Source of the DNA: Planctomycetota bacterium
GTDB lineage: Bacteria > Planctomycetota > Phycisphaerae > UBA1845
Reading direction: 5' to 3'
Length of the DNA: 64,000 nt
Assembly (NCBI GenBank): GCA_016208685.1
Contig: JACQXM010000015.1
Coordinates: forward strand, 141,098-205,097
A program made the position numbers and the translations under genes. The notes beneath the pieces are model-generated. The model saw only the letters and a list, made by a program, of their open reading frames with translations, made no database searches and was not told where the DNA came from. This document shows positions 53,977-62,300 of this stretch, piece after piece (within the stretch, counting starts at the first letter, position 1; each line of letters starts with the position of its first letter).

Positions 53977-54272
53977 TACTCAACCACGCCCAGTATGTCC
54001 GACTCGTCCATGATCATGTACTCTTCGCCGCCCACCTTGATCTCGGTGCCGGCGTAGCTGGTGAAGATGACCTGATCGTCCTTCTTCACCTGCATGGCGC
54101 TGCGGGTGCCGTCATCGAGCAGCCGTCCGGTGCCCACGGCAAGCACGACGCCGCGCTTGGGCTTCTCCTTGGCGGTATCGGGCAGGACGATCCCCCCGGC
54201 CGTCTTCTCTTCCGCTTCCACCCGCTTGACGATGACTTTGTCGCCCAGCGGCCTGATGTTCAGCTTCGGCAT
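53976..54272 (-). CDS. groES: co-chaperonin GroES
   Basis: GroES caps the GroEL cylinder. ATG 54272 ([16 protein letters not shown]), after GGAAAGGAG, gives 98 residues, the normal length; the ORF track adds three residues. Typical features are [23 protein letters not shown], the mobile loop region [20 protein letters not shown], and [24 protein letters not shown] at the end. It lies 113 bp upstream of groEL and 58 bp downstream of a small receiver-like gene, so the three are probably transcribed together from the minus strand. Confidence 0.96.
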   Translation of the reverse strand: MPKLNIRPLGDKVIVKRVEAEEKTAGGIVLPDTAKEKPKRGVVLAVGTGRLLDDGTRSAMQVKKDDQVIFTSYAGTEIKVGGEEYMIMDESDILGVVE

Positions 54273-54330
54273 GGTTTGCAACTCCTTTCCAATGGTAACG
54301 CCGCGGTTCGTCGCGGCATGTCAAGGCCGA

Positions 54331-54789
54331 TTACCAGCAAGGTCCCCCGTCGCAGTCGAGCAGCACCCGGCGCAACGCGAGCGTCAGCTCGCTGACTTCG
54401 ACGGGGAAGGACAGCACGGTGGTACGAAGTTCCAGGGCCGCCTCCAGGGTGCGGCGCGTGGTTTCCCGCGTCACGAACCAGCAGGGGAGGCGGCAGTCGA
54501 TGGAGCGGATGACCCTCAGGCTGGACAGGCCCTCGAACGGGGTGCGGTCGGCCATGAGCACCGCGGCCGAAAGCCCGCCGCGCTCGACGCGCCGAACCGT
54601 GGCGGCCAGCGAATCCACATGCGAGACCACCAGCCCGGTGGGTTGCAGACGTTCGCTGATCTGCCGCGCCCACGCCGGTCCGTCGAAGGGCCGTTCGTAA
54701 GCGAAGAGCACCTCGCGGGCGACCCCCGGCGCCAAGTCCAATTCCTGGGTCACAAGTACCTTCTCAGTACGCAGACCGTCTCCGCTCAT
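54331..54789 (-). CDS. degenerate receiver-domain-like protein upstream of groESL
   Basis: The 152-residue product starts at ATG 54789; earlier codons of the track ORF look noncoding. It reads like a CheY-type fold: LVVSHVDSLAATVRRVERGG, then the strand SAAVLMADRTPFEGL with an aspartate where the phospho-acceptor usually stands. Next are CWFVTRETTRRTLEAALELR and TVLSFPVEVSELTLALRRVL. The lysine of the usual KP at the end of beta-5 is replaced (SFP), so phosphorylation may not work normally. It may be a regulator linked to chaperonin expression, because the groESL genes follow 58 bp downstream. There is no output domain. Confidence 0.6.
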   Translation of the reverse strand: MSGDGLRTEKVLVTQELDLAPGVAREVLFAYERPFDGPAWARQISERLQPTGLVVSHVDSLAATVRRVERGGLSAAVLMADRTPFEGLSSLRVIRSIDCRLPCWFVTRETTRRTLEAALELRTTVLSFPVEVSELTLALRRVLLDCDGGPCW

Positions 54790-55244
54790 GGCAGGGCAAG
54801 ACCGATGCCACGGGGCCGGCGACGGCGACGGCGAACCGCTTGCCACGTAAGTTATGTGATTACAGTAGTTTAGGTGCTGGCGATCCGGATGCCCGGGTGT
54901 CGCCGCGGTGGGGTTGTATCGTCGCCGCCTGTCAGAACGTTGTCGGGACCGACGACTTCGTGCCACTTTGGCAGGCGGACCCGCGAGGCAGGCGCTTGCT
55001 GTTTCGGTGGTAGTTGGCGGCAGCCGAACCCCGCCCGGCTGATCGAGCCCGCCCCGGGCGCCACCGGGCCGGCACACGACGGATCGGCGTTGGCAAGCCA
55101 CGCCGTGTCGTAACCCGCCGCGTGGCACGGGGGCGGATGGGAATCTCGAACGAAGGTACTTCGCATGTGCACAAGGCGTTGCGCGAGGTGAGAGAAGGCC
55201 ACGGCGCGCCGCACGTTCCACGGGTTGGAACCGGTGCCCCGGGG
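54790..55244. other. noncoding gap upstream of the receiver-like gene
   Basis: About 455 bases with no gene I can support; the track ORFs here are low-quality and lack ribosome binding sites. An AT-richer patch (TAAGTTATGTGATTACAGTA, about 54848-54867) is the best place for the minus-strand promoter of the receiver/groESL unit. No CIRCE or clear sigma-70 pair is visible. Confidence 0.4.
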
Positions 55245-56165
55245 CTACGGACACGGCGGACACGAGGGCGGGTCGGTGGTGAATGGATATACGCTGCCCT
55301 GGAAGGCTTTGATGAGATTGAACACGTCGGCGATGTTGGCGGAGCGGTTCAGACAGGCCTCGAAGCCCGGCTGCCCGGCGCCGACCACGTCGACCACGGT
55401 CAGGTGCACGCGCGTGGTGGCGGGGTTCTGGAACTTCTCCAGGCCGGCCAGGAAATCGTTGACGTTCACCACGCCGTTGGGCGGGTCCCAGACGTCGGGC
55501 GTAATGGTTCCGAACTGCCCCACGGTGTCGCCCCAGAACTTGGGCCCCGGCTGGGCGATGGTGTCGACCGCAAGCGGCGCGGAGAAGGCGGACCCGCCGT
55601 CCTCGGACGTGCGAACCTCATAGGATGCCACGGGTACGACCGCGCAGTCCCCGACGTGAACCACAGGTTCGCTCCACACACGCAGAACCGGCGCGGAAAC
55701 CACCGGCGCCAGCCCGGCCGCATCCGGCACGCCGACCCAGCCGCCGCCCGTCGGTGCACTGACTTTGTCGATGCGCAGCGCGACGACGTTGGCTCCAGCA
55801 TTCGGGGCGAACGAAACGTAACGGTTTTTGGCGCGATCATGCGCCGAAGGCGGCTCGGTCGGCGGGGGAATGGTGGCCGCGCTCCAGAACCCATCGTCGA
55901 ACTGATAGAGCGGGGGACCGGGAAGCGGCTGTGCCGTGATGGTTCCCACGCCGCCCGCCTGGCCGGTGGAGGCGCTGATCGAGTACGGCCCGCCGGTGGA
56001 CGTCGTGCCGCCCGCGTTCACATCGAGCGGCCGGATGGTGTACGGGCCGCCGGAAAGCTGCCCGAAGGCGCCGGGCATCGCGAAATGCGCGCTGCCAAGA
56101 AGCGCCGCCCCAAACACGACGGCACGGCGTGACATGGACTCTTCACCCCTGCGGAAGCGCATCAT
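55245..56165 (-). CDS. secreted protein with dockerin-like C-terminus
   Basis: ATG 56165 follows AAGGAG at nine bases; the alternative ATG 56135 follows GGTGAAGAG. The signal peptide is AVVFGAALLGSAHFAMPGAFG. The ~306-residue body begins with a repeat-like LSGGPYTIRPLDVNAGGTT, TGGPYSISASTGQAGG segment and LYQFDDGFWSA, features I associate with planctomycete surface proteins. The C-terminal NGVVNVNDFLAGLEKFQN and NRSANIADVFNLIKAFQG form a degenerate dockerin-like pair. The function is unknown. The ribosome binding site overlaps the stop of the toxin gene upstream, so some co-translation is possible. Confidence 0.75.
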   Translation of the reverse strand: MMRFRRGEESMSRRAVVFGAALLGSAHFAMPGAFGQLSGGPYTIRPLDVNAGGTTSTGGPYSISASTGQAGGVGTITAQPLPGPPLYQFDDGFWSAATIPPPTEPPSAHDRAKNRYVSFAPNAGANVVALRIDKVSAPTGGGWVGVPDAAGLAPVVSAPVLRVWSEPVVHVGDCAVVPVASYEVRTSEDGGSAFSAPLAVDTIAQPGPKFWGDTVGQFGTITPDVWDPPNGVVNVNDFLAGLEKFQNPATTRVHLTVVDVVGAGQPGFEACLNRSANIADVFNLIKAFQGSVYPFTTDPPSCPPCP

Positions 56166-56171
56166 TTCCCC

Positions 56172-56501
56172 CTACTCCTTCAAAATGCGAATAATGGCGT
56201 CGGTAACGGCCAGCATTTTCTCACGCTTCAGTTGGCCGACGCGGTAGAGAACAATCTGCTCGGCCGCAGTAAAGAGACGATTGGGGCGGATGTTGCTTTC
56301 GTGTTTGAGCGCTCCTGTTGCAAAATCCGGCTCCCCGAGTGGGACGGCATATCCATCCCGCACGGACTGACTCGTAATCTGACACAGGATCAAGTCGCCG
56401 CCGGGTGACGAAACGACCAAGGCCGGCCTGCGTTTGGCCGCGCTCAAGTCCGAAAACGGGAAAGGGACGACGACCACGTCTCCCCTTACAGGTCGCTCCA
56501 C
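56172..56501 (-). CDS. PemK/MazF-family toxin
   Basis: I choose GTG 56501 because GAGGAGG stands seven bases upstream; the TTG start of the ORF track lacks one. The 109-residue product is a typical MazF/PemK endoribonuclease: RGDVVVVPFPFSD and RRPALVVSSPGGDLILCQIT at the start. Then come RPNRLFTAAEQIVLYRVGQLK and a C-terminal helix AVTDAIIRILKE. Such toxins cleave mRNA and are held inactive by a cognate antitoxin. The start overlaps the antitoxin gene by 16 bp, the usual organisation with the antitoxin first. It could equally be named PemK-like. Confidence 0.88.
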   Translation of the reverse strand: MERPVRGDVVVVPFPFSDLSAAKRRPALVVSSPGGDLILCQITSQSVRDGYAVPLGEPDFATGALKHESNIRPNRLFTAAEQIVLYRVGQLKREKMLAVTDAIIRILKE

Positions 56502-56680
56502 GCTGCGTCCTCCTCGGCCTTTAGCCAATCGCGGGCGAGCGCCGGTTCAGTGGCTCGGGCGCATCCATTCCGATCGTCATCGCTCTTGCGCTTGACCGCC
56601 CTCACGAATTCCAGCAGTTCGTCGAGTGCGCCGTCGGGCAGGCGTTCCAACTCCTCCCAAAGCTCTTTGCGCTTGTTCAT
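56486..56680 (-). CDS. antitoxin (DUF2281-like), partner of the PemK/MazF toxin
   Basis: ATG 56680 follows GGAGAG at six bases and gives a 64-residue, highly charged protein. It begins NKRKELWEELERLPDGALDE and ends ARDWLKAEEDAAWSDL. The short LxxLPDxxLxELLxFV pattern resembles DUF2281-type antitoxins, whose C-terminus blocks the toxin. Position before and overlapping the toxin gene supports the pairing. The N-terminal part of the track ORF (56743-56681) is discarded. DNA binding by the antitoxin is not evident. Confidence 0.75.
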   Translation of the reverse strand: MNKRKELWEELERLPDGALDELLEFVRAVKRKSDDDRNGCARATEPALARDWLKAEEDAAWSDL

Positions 56681-56809
56681 GCTTGACTCTCCATTTCCGG
56701 CATTCGCGACGCAGTCCCGAGCATCCCGGCGAACCGCAGCCAACCCGTTCCACCGCGTTTCGACTTCTCAAACCGGTCAAGTCGCATCATGGCATGCACG
56801 CTCCGGTGA

Positions 56810-57013
56810 TCACCGCGCGGCCTTCCGGGTATGTCGCCGTTTGCCCGACGCCAGGATCGCCTCCGCGGCGGCGCGGGTAAAACAGCGCTGCCCGCAGTTC
56901 ATGCATACCTCCGCCTCCACGGTGCACGCAGCGCCACGGGGCGCAGGAACGTCTACGGCCTTGACCTTGATCCTCTTCGATCCGCACATGACGCAACGCG
57001 AAATCTTCGCCTT
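56810..57013 (-). pseudogene. YgiT-type zinc-finger antitoxin fragment
   Basis: The frame contains CVMCGSKRIKVKAVDVPAP and VCMNCGQRCFTRAAAEAIL, the two CXXC pairs of the YgiT/MqsA N-terminal zinc finger. The usual start just before the first CXXC is missing: codons upstream (SKAKISR) have no ATG, GTG or TTG, and further upstream the frame is low-complexity and noncoding-looking. Either the 5' end has been lost or a rare start is used. A companion toxin is not found next to it. Confidence 0.6.
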
Positions 57014-57170
57014 GCTAGTCGGTGACGGTCGCGATCTTGGTCGAGATGAGGATGTAGAAGACTTCCTGGCCGGCTTGGCGGTCGATCCCGCCATTGGGGA
57101 AGGTGAGCGGGCCGTTGAAGTTGGGACTCCGGATGACATACAGCTACTTCCAAAACCCGTCGTCGAACTG

Positions 57171-58397
57171 TCACAGCTTCATGATAAAGGCGATCTTATA
57201 GTAGGGCGGGGCAACCATTACCTGTTCAGCGGTAAGATCGTAAAGCGGGTTCCATTTCACCAATGTACGATTGCTGCTGCCTCCTGCGAACGCGGATGGG
57301 AACGTCGAAGCCGGGAGCCAGACAGAACCCAACGCCGGAATCTGTGGATCGGAATTCAGAAAGAGGTTTCCGGGTTCCGGACTGGCGTCCATGAGATCCC
57401 TTTCGGCCGTGGCGTTGAAGTCAGGTAGAATGAAGTCTGCGCTTGGGCTTCCGGGGTTCGGGTATGGCGCCACGTAAACTACTTGCCAACGGCGATTCGT
57501 CTTAGCGAGCGCATGGTCATGAGAGAGATTGCCACCGGTGGAGCCGGGCTCCTCGGACGCGGAAATCCCGTAGACGAAACGATCTCGCAGGTCTGGTGTC
57601 CCATTCGCGCCGTCGCAGAGTGCCCAGCCGCTAGGGATGTTCGAACGTGTTCCGGACCACATTACTATTACACCCGCTGGTACTCCATTGGTAGTCTGCG
57701 CCGCGCGAAACGCGTAAGGTGTCGAGGGCAACGGATGGTCCGGCACAAGTTGAACGACGCCGTTTGTTCCATCATCAAACCAAATGCGCAGTGCGCGTTT
57801 TTCCGCGGAGAATACCTCGACCGGCACGGACTTCATGTTGGTCAACACGATGTCGCCCAGCCGCACGTCGTACAGCCCATTTACGCAGGTAAGAACCACC
57901 GGCTGGTTCGGTCGATTGGCCGTGCCGATGTTGGTCGCATCGTTTGTCCACACGCTGTTGCCGGTGACAGTATCAATGATCGCGAAGTAAAACAAACCGT
58001 CACCGCTGAATCGCTGACCGTTGACCGACACGACGCCTTGATGGTTGATCTGCGTGGGCACCGAAGCTTGCGGAGGGCACGGATTCGGCGAGCAAACCGT
58101 GTTGTCACCCTGAAAGGTACCAGTGCTGCCGCTGCATGGACCGTAGAATCGCTCCTCGCAGGAGCCGTCGGTGAAGCAGCAGGCGCCTTGCTGGGCGCAC
58201 AACCCGGGGCACGCGGAGCCGTCGCCTTGATAAGCGCCCGGGGGAAATGCCGATGCACAGGCCGCCGGCGATCCCGAAAAGCAACCACCGCCATCGAGAC
58301 AACACGCGCCCGTTTGAGCGCGGGCAGGCGGTACAGCGCCCGCCAAACAACACAAGATCGGGATAATCCCGAAACTCGACCGTCCAATTCGGTCCAT
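57171..58397 (-). CDS. secreted Cys-rich protein with phage tail-collar domain
   Basis: ATG 58397 follows CGGAGT and a signal peptide comes next (SFGIIPILCCLAGAVPPARA). Residues ~30-105 have Cys-rich units TGACCLDGGGC, QGACCFTDGSC and FQGDNTVCSPNPCP. Then comes ASVPTQINHQGVVSVNGQRF, which opens a domain common in surface proteins (FAIIDTVTGNSVWTND). From ~245 a tail-collar domain is visible: VPAGVIVMWSGTRSNIPSGW and ALCDGANGTPDLRDRFVYG. Collar domains occur in phage tail fibres and in bacterial surface proteins; no other phage gene is here, so a host surface protein is more likely. Its N-terminal part is duplicated in a fragment just upstream. Confidence 0.78.
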   Translation of the reverse strand: MDRIGRSSFGIIPILCCLAGAVPPARAQTGACCLDGGGCFSGSPAACASAFPPGAYQGDGSACPGLCAQQGACCFTDGSCEERFYGPCSGSTGTFQGDNTVCSPNPCPPQASVPTQINHQGVVSVNGQRFSGDGLFYFAIIDTVTGNSVWTNDATNIGTANRPNQPVVLTCVNGLYDVRLGDIVLTNMKSVPVEVFSAEKRALRIWFDDGTNGVVQLVPDHPLPSTPYAFRAAQTTNGVPAGVIVMWSGTRSNIPSGWALCDGANGTPDLRDRFVYGISASEEPGSTGGNLSHDHALAKTNRRWQVVYVAPYPNPGSPSADFILPDFNATAERDLMDASPEPGNLFLNSDPQIPALGSVWLPASTFPSAFAGGSSNRTLVKWNPLYDLTAEQVMVAPPYYKIAFIMKL

Positions 58398-58401
58398 GGT
58401 A

Positions 58402-58695
58402 TTACTCCGTCTTTCGCCGAAAGAGGCTGCTGCCGGTGCTTGGCCGGGTGATTGCGAAACACAACGTGCCGTGTCTGGCAAACCACTGGCCGCTGACCGA
58501 CACCACGCCCTGATGATTGATCTGCGTCGGGACCGATGCGCCGGCCCCCGAGCAAACCACGAAGGGCCCGAAGAGCACGAAGCCGGACAGATTGACTGAG
58601 ACGGCGAGCCGTAGTACCACCGATCGGAGACATCTTCTCGAGGGTCGCCGTCGCCTGCTTGTGCGCCGCGTTCGTTCGTACCCTTCACTCGACAT
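58402..58695 (-). pseudogene. truncated duplicate of the collar-protein N-terminal region
   Basis: The 97-codon frame contains ASVPTQINHQGVVSVSGQWF followed by HGTLCFAI. That matches ASVPTQINHQGVVSVNGQRF and GLFYFAI of the intact gene immediately downstream. It stops after ~25 unrelated residues (RPSTGSSLFRRKTE). A possible export segment (VNLSGFVLFGPFVVCSG) precedes the match. It looks like a partial tandem duplication that was later truncated. Confidence 0.65.
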
Positions 58696-59085
58696 GGTCG
58701 TCTTCTCTCATTGTCCTTCGTGACCTTCGCGTCCTTCGTGGTGGACAGGCCGCCGCACGACGCGAGCGCGCCGCTCGGATGCAAGAAAGACAGTGAAATT
58801 GTAGCGGCGGGGCATCAGAATGCAACAAAAAAACGCGGCGGTTTACGGAAAGGCGCCGTGCTGGTGCGCCACGGCGGGTCGGAGCGGCGAGCTGCGTTGC
58901 AAACGGGCGATGCGCGCCGCGGGGGCGGGTGAAGAACCTCGTCGCGCGATGACTCCGTCCGCCCCGTCGCCAAGCCGCCCCGGGGGGTGGTCGCGGGTCG
59001 GCGCGACTCGGCGGGTGAGATGGCTTGAACAGGCATCGCGAGGCGCCGCGAGTGGTCGGATGTTCAGTCGAAGGCTCTCGAGCGG

Positions 59086-59161
59086 CGCGCGATCCGTACC
59101 GCGACAGGATGGAGCGTTTCAGGCCCATGGGATGGAACCGCTCGTTTCGCTCGCGGTACCG
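59086..59161. repeat. dispersed hairpin repeat, copy B
   Basis: GCGCGATCCGTACCGCGACA, then GGAACCGCTCGTTTCGCTCG and CGGTAC, matching the copy at 23527-23597. GTACCGCGA (59096) and TCGCGGTAC (59151) form a perfect 9-bp inverted repeat around ~46 bases. The surrounding gap 58696-59226 holds no gene I can support. Confidence 0.6.
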
Positions 59162-59226
59162 GCCCGCAGCTTCGGCCTCGGCCGCGGGTGTGACGCATCC
59201 CCGCGGCGGGGTGTGCCCCGCGTTTG

Positions 59227-59256
59227 TTGACAGGTCTCTTAGGAGACCCGTATAAC
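59227..59256 (+). promoter_or_regulatory. sigma-70-type promoter with palindrome in the spacer
   Basis: TTGACA (full -35 consensus), an 18-bp spacer and TATAAC. The spacer contains GGTCTCTTAGGAGACC, a perfect 6-bp inverted repeat between the two boxes, ideal for a repressor operator or spacer-acting activator. It lies 129 bp before the GTG of the FG-GAP lipoprotein gene. Confidence 0.65.
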
Positions 59257-59384
59257 TCGGCAACCGCACGGATGGGGCGTAAGAACGTAGACCTACGCTC
59301 GTGCGGAATCCGGGGGTTGCCGGCCTACGCGCGGCCCCGCGGAGGCTGCGTCCGTCACGCCTTACCATATTCGGGAGTACACCG

Positions 59385-62300
59385 GTGGTGGAATCATGGG
59401 TCGGTTGCAGGCGCCGCCTGGCACCGAGCGCCCTCGCGGGCGCTTTGTGCCTGGCCCTGCTGTCGATGGGGGGATGCCCCAATGTAACGGTCGTTCCCGG
59501 GGGAGGCGGAACGGATGGCGGCACGGGGGGCGAGCGGCCGATAACCGGCGACATCATCAGCGTTCGCACGGACCGGCCTATCTCGGAGAAGGAGCCGTTC
59601 CTTTCGATTCTCTACACCCTGAACGATGTTCCCACAGGGTCGGAGATTTCCGCGTTTGCCCAACGAGTGACGGGCTCGGCTCCGAATTACACTCCCATCG
59701 GGGAACGTGTGACGATGCAATCGGACCTGACCGCCGGCGCGAACCAGGTCTTCCGGTTCCTTCCCGGTAACGTTGGACCGGGAAGTTACCAGGTCGGGCT
59801 CCTCGTGGAGCCGCCGACCGGAACGGAAACGGTGATCCTGAGCCTGGGTCTCATCCAGGTTCAAGGGCCGCCCAATCCGGTGTTTATTCGCCCCGCCGAG
59901 GCAGTCACCCTGGTCGACCTGGGCGAGACCGTGGCCATCTCCTTTGACGCCGGGGACCCGGAAGGCAACGTGCAATGGCGACTGTTCTACCTTCGTGAGG
60001 GCGACTCGCGGACGGCCTTGCCGGACCAGATCGGCACGCAACTCGGCCCGCCGGGCTCGGGGAACGTCGGATCGTTCACTTTCTCGACCGCCGATCTGAC
60101 GCCGGGGGACTACCAGATCGGCGTGGCGGCCACCGACAGCGGAGACTCCGTGGCGGCGACCGCGTCGCGCGGCGAGTACGAGCGCATCGTCACCGTCGTC
60201 GACGGGCCGATCATCCGCGTTCAGGTGCCATCGGACGTCATCCCGCCCACCATCGCCGTGACCGCGCCGGGGGCGACGAACGTGAATCTGTTCATCGACG
60301 AGCCGTTCACGGTTCGCTTCACCGCGTCGGTGCGGCAGCCGGGGGCCACGGGGCTTATCGACGTTTTCTATGACGATGACCGCGACCCCGAGAGCCGCGT
60401 GACCTTCGCCTTCGATCTGCCCGCCAGCACCACCTCGGCGGCGTTTCCCGTGGGGTTGCCGGAAGGCGTCTATAACGTCGGCGCCGCGATCAGTGACGGC
60501 GTGAGCCCCACGGTGTTCACGTACGCCCAGGGGACGATCACCGTGGTGCGCACCTCGCAACTCGAGGTGACGGCCCCCAACACCCGACTTTCGATCGCCC
60601 CCTCCGTGCCCGGCGAGCCGCCGATCACGGTCAACGTCACCTGGACCACGAACGTTCCTTCGTCCGCGGGAACGGTGGATGTTTTCGCCCGCACGCTGGA
60701 CGTCAATCGCGAGCCGACCGGCCCGGAGATTCCGGTGCTGGCGCCCACCAGCACTGCGACGACCTCGACGCAATTCAGCAGCACGCGCTCCGGCGTCTAC
60801 CTACTTTTCGTCCGCATCACGTTCACTTCCGGCCAGGAGCAGCCGCTGGTGGCGAGCGCCCCGCAGCCGGTTCGCGTAACTTCCGTACCGCGAATTCTGT
60901 GGCTGGGCTCGCTGACCGGGGCGAACCCGGCGTTCGAGGGCGCCATCTTCGGCGGCGTGAACTTCGAGGACAATCTCGGTGGGTCGCTCAGTCCGGTGGC
61001 GGACCAGAACGGCGACGGCAATGACGAGTTCCTCATCGCGGCGCGCTACGGCAAGCCGTTCTTCTCCAATCCCACGGGCATTGGTCCCGGCGAGGCGTAC
61101 CTGCTGTACGGCGCCGGGGGCAGCGACAAGCTGACGGGCGAGTACAACCTGAACTCGCTGGGCACCGGCCGGCTGGAGGGCGTCACTTTTGCCGGGGTGC
61201 GCACGCCGCAGGGCAACAACCAGACGGACGGCGTGAGCTCCGTTTCCCGTTTGCCGGACGTGGACGGCGACGGCAAGGAGGAACTGGTCTTCGGGTTCCC
61301 GATGACCAAGTCGCGCGGGCACAACGTGCACCCGGCGCAGGACGGCGTGAAGGATCCGCGCTCGCTCTCGACCCTGGAGCGCGAGGACCAGTTCCTGCGC
61401 GGCGGTATCATTGTGGTCAGCAGCCGCAACGGCGTGCTCAGCAACCCCTCCACGGCCAGTGACGGCGTCGACCTTGACCTGGTGGGTCAGGGCTTCCGCG
61501 TTCAGGGAGACACGGGCAACTTCTTCTGCGTCGAGGAGAATCCCGACGCCACCAACGAAGACCCCGCGTTCGCGCTGGACGTGCATACCGGTTTGTCCGT
61601 GGACCCCACGCGCCCGTCGTGCCAGGGGGGTTGCGGTGGGGCCCAGACCGGTGGGAAGCCGGACGCCACGGCCGCGCTCAACTTCGGCTTCGTCTCCGCG
61701 CTGGCCCGCGACTATTTCTCAACGTATGTTTACAGCTTCGACTACTATGGCGGCGGCAACTTCTGCACTTCGTCGCGGCAGTTTCAGTCGCACGAGTGCC
61801 TGGCCATCGATCCGCCGGTCTACCACCAGTACTGCTCCGCGATCATCGATAATTGCGATCCGTTCTCCCCCGGGCTCCACAGTCGGGCGACCGATCCCGA
61901 CGGCCCGACCGACGGCCTCTTCGGCTTCCCGCACGTGGGGCGCGCCTCGGGCTTCTACGCCTCCGTGGTCCCCAGGGGGGACAGCGACGTTTCGGTGGTT
62001 GCCGCCGAACCGCTCGGCGCCAGGATCATCGGCGTGGGGTTGGGTGACCGCTTCGGCACCTCCTTTACGCTGAGCAATGCCACGGGCGGCGGCAGTGGAG
62101 ACATCATCATCTCCGCGCCGGCGCGCACCGCGCGCGGCATTCTGCTGGGGCCTGACCGCGGGCCCGAAGGCGGCGGCGAGATCAGTGGGCTGCAATCCTC
62201 GGACGGCTCGGCACGCACCAACGCCAACGCCGGAGTCGCGTACCTGTTCAGCCTGCGGAGCCTATGGACTTCGGACGCCGCGGGCCGCGTTCCTCCCCGG

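Noticed and set aside
54795-54811. Minus-strand GTGGCATCGGTCTTGCC, resembling sigma-54
   Set aside because: The -12 element would lie only about 6 bases before the chosen ATG of the receiver-like gene, so a transcript would start inside the gene; first and last consensus positions also fail.
57171-58397. Tail-collar gene as evidence of a prophage
   Set aside because: It has a signal peptide and Cys-rich exported modules, and no other phage gene, integrase or att site is visible nearby.
58439-58455. Plus-strand TTGGCCGGGTGATTGCG, sigma-54-like
   Set aside because: It lacks the conserved CA after TTGG and no plus-strand gene starts for more than 900 bp; it also lies within an antisense gene fragment.
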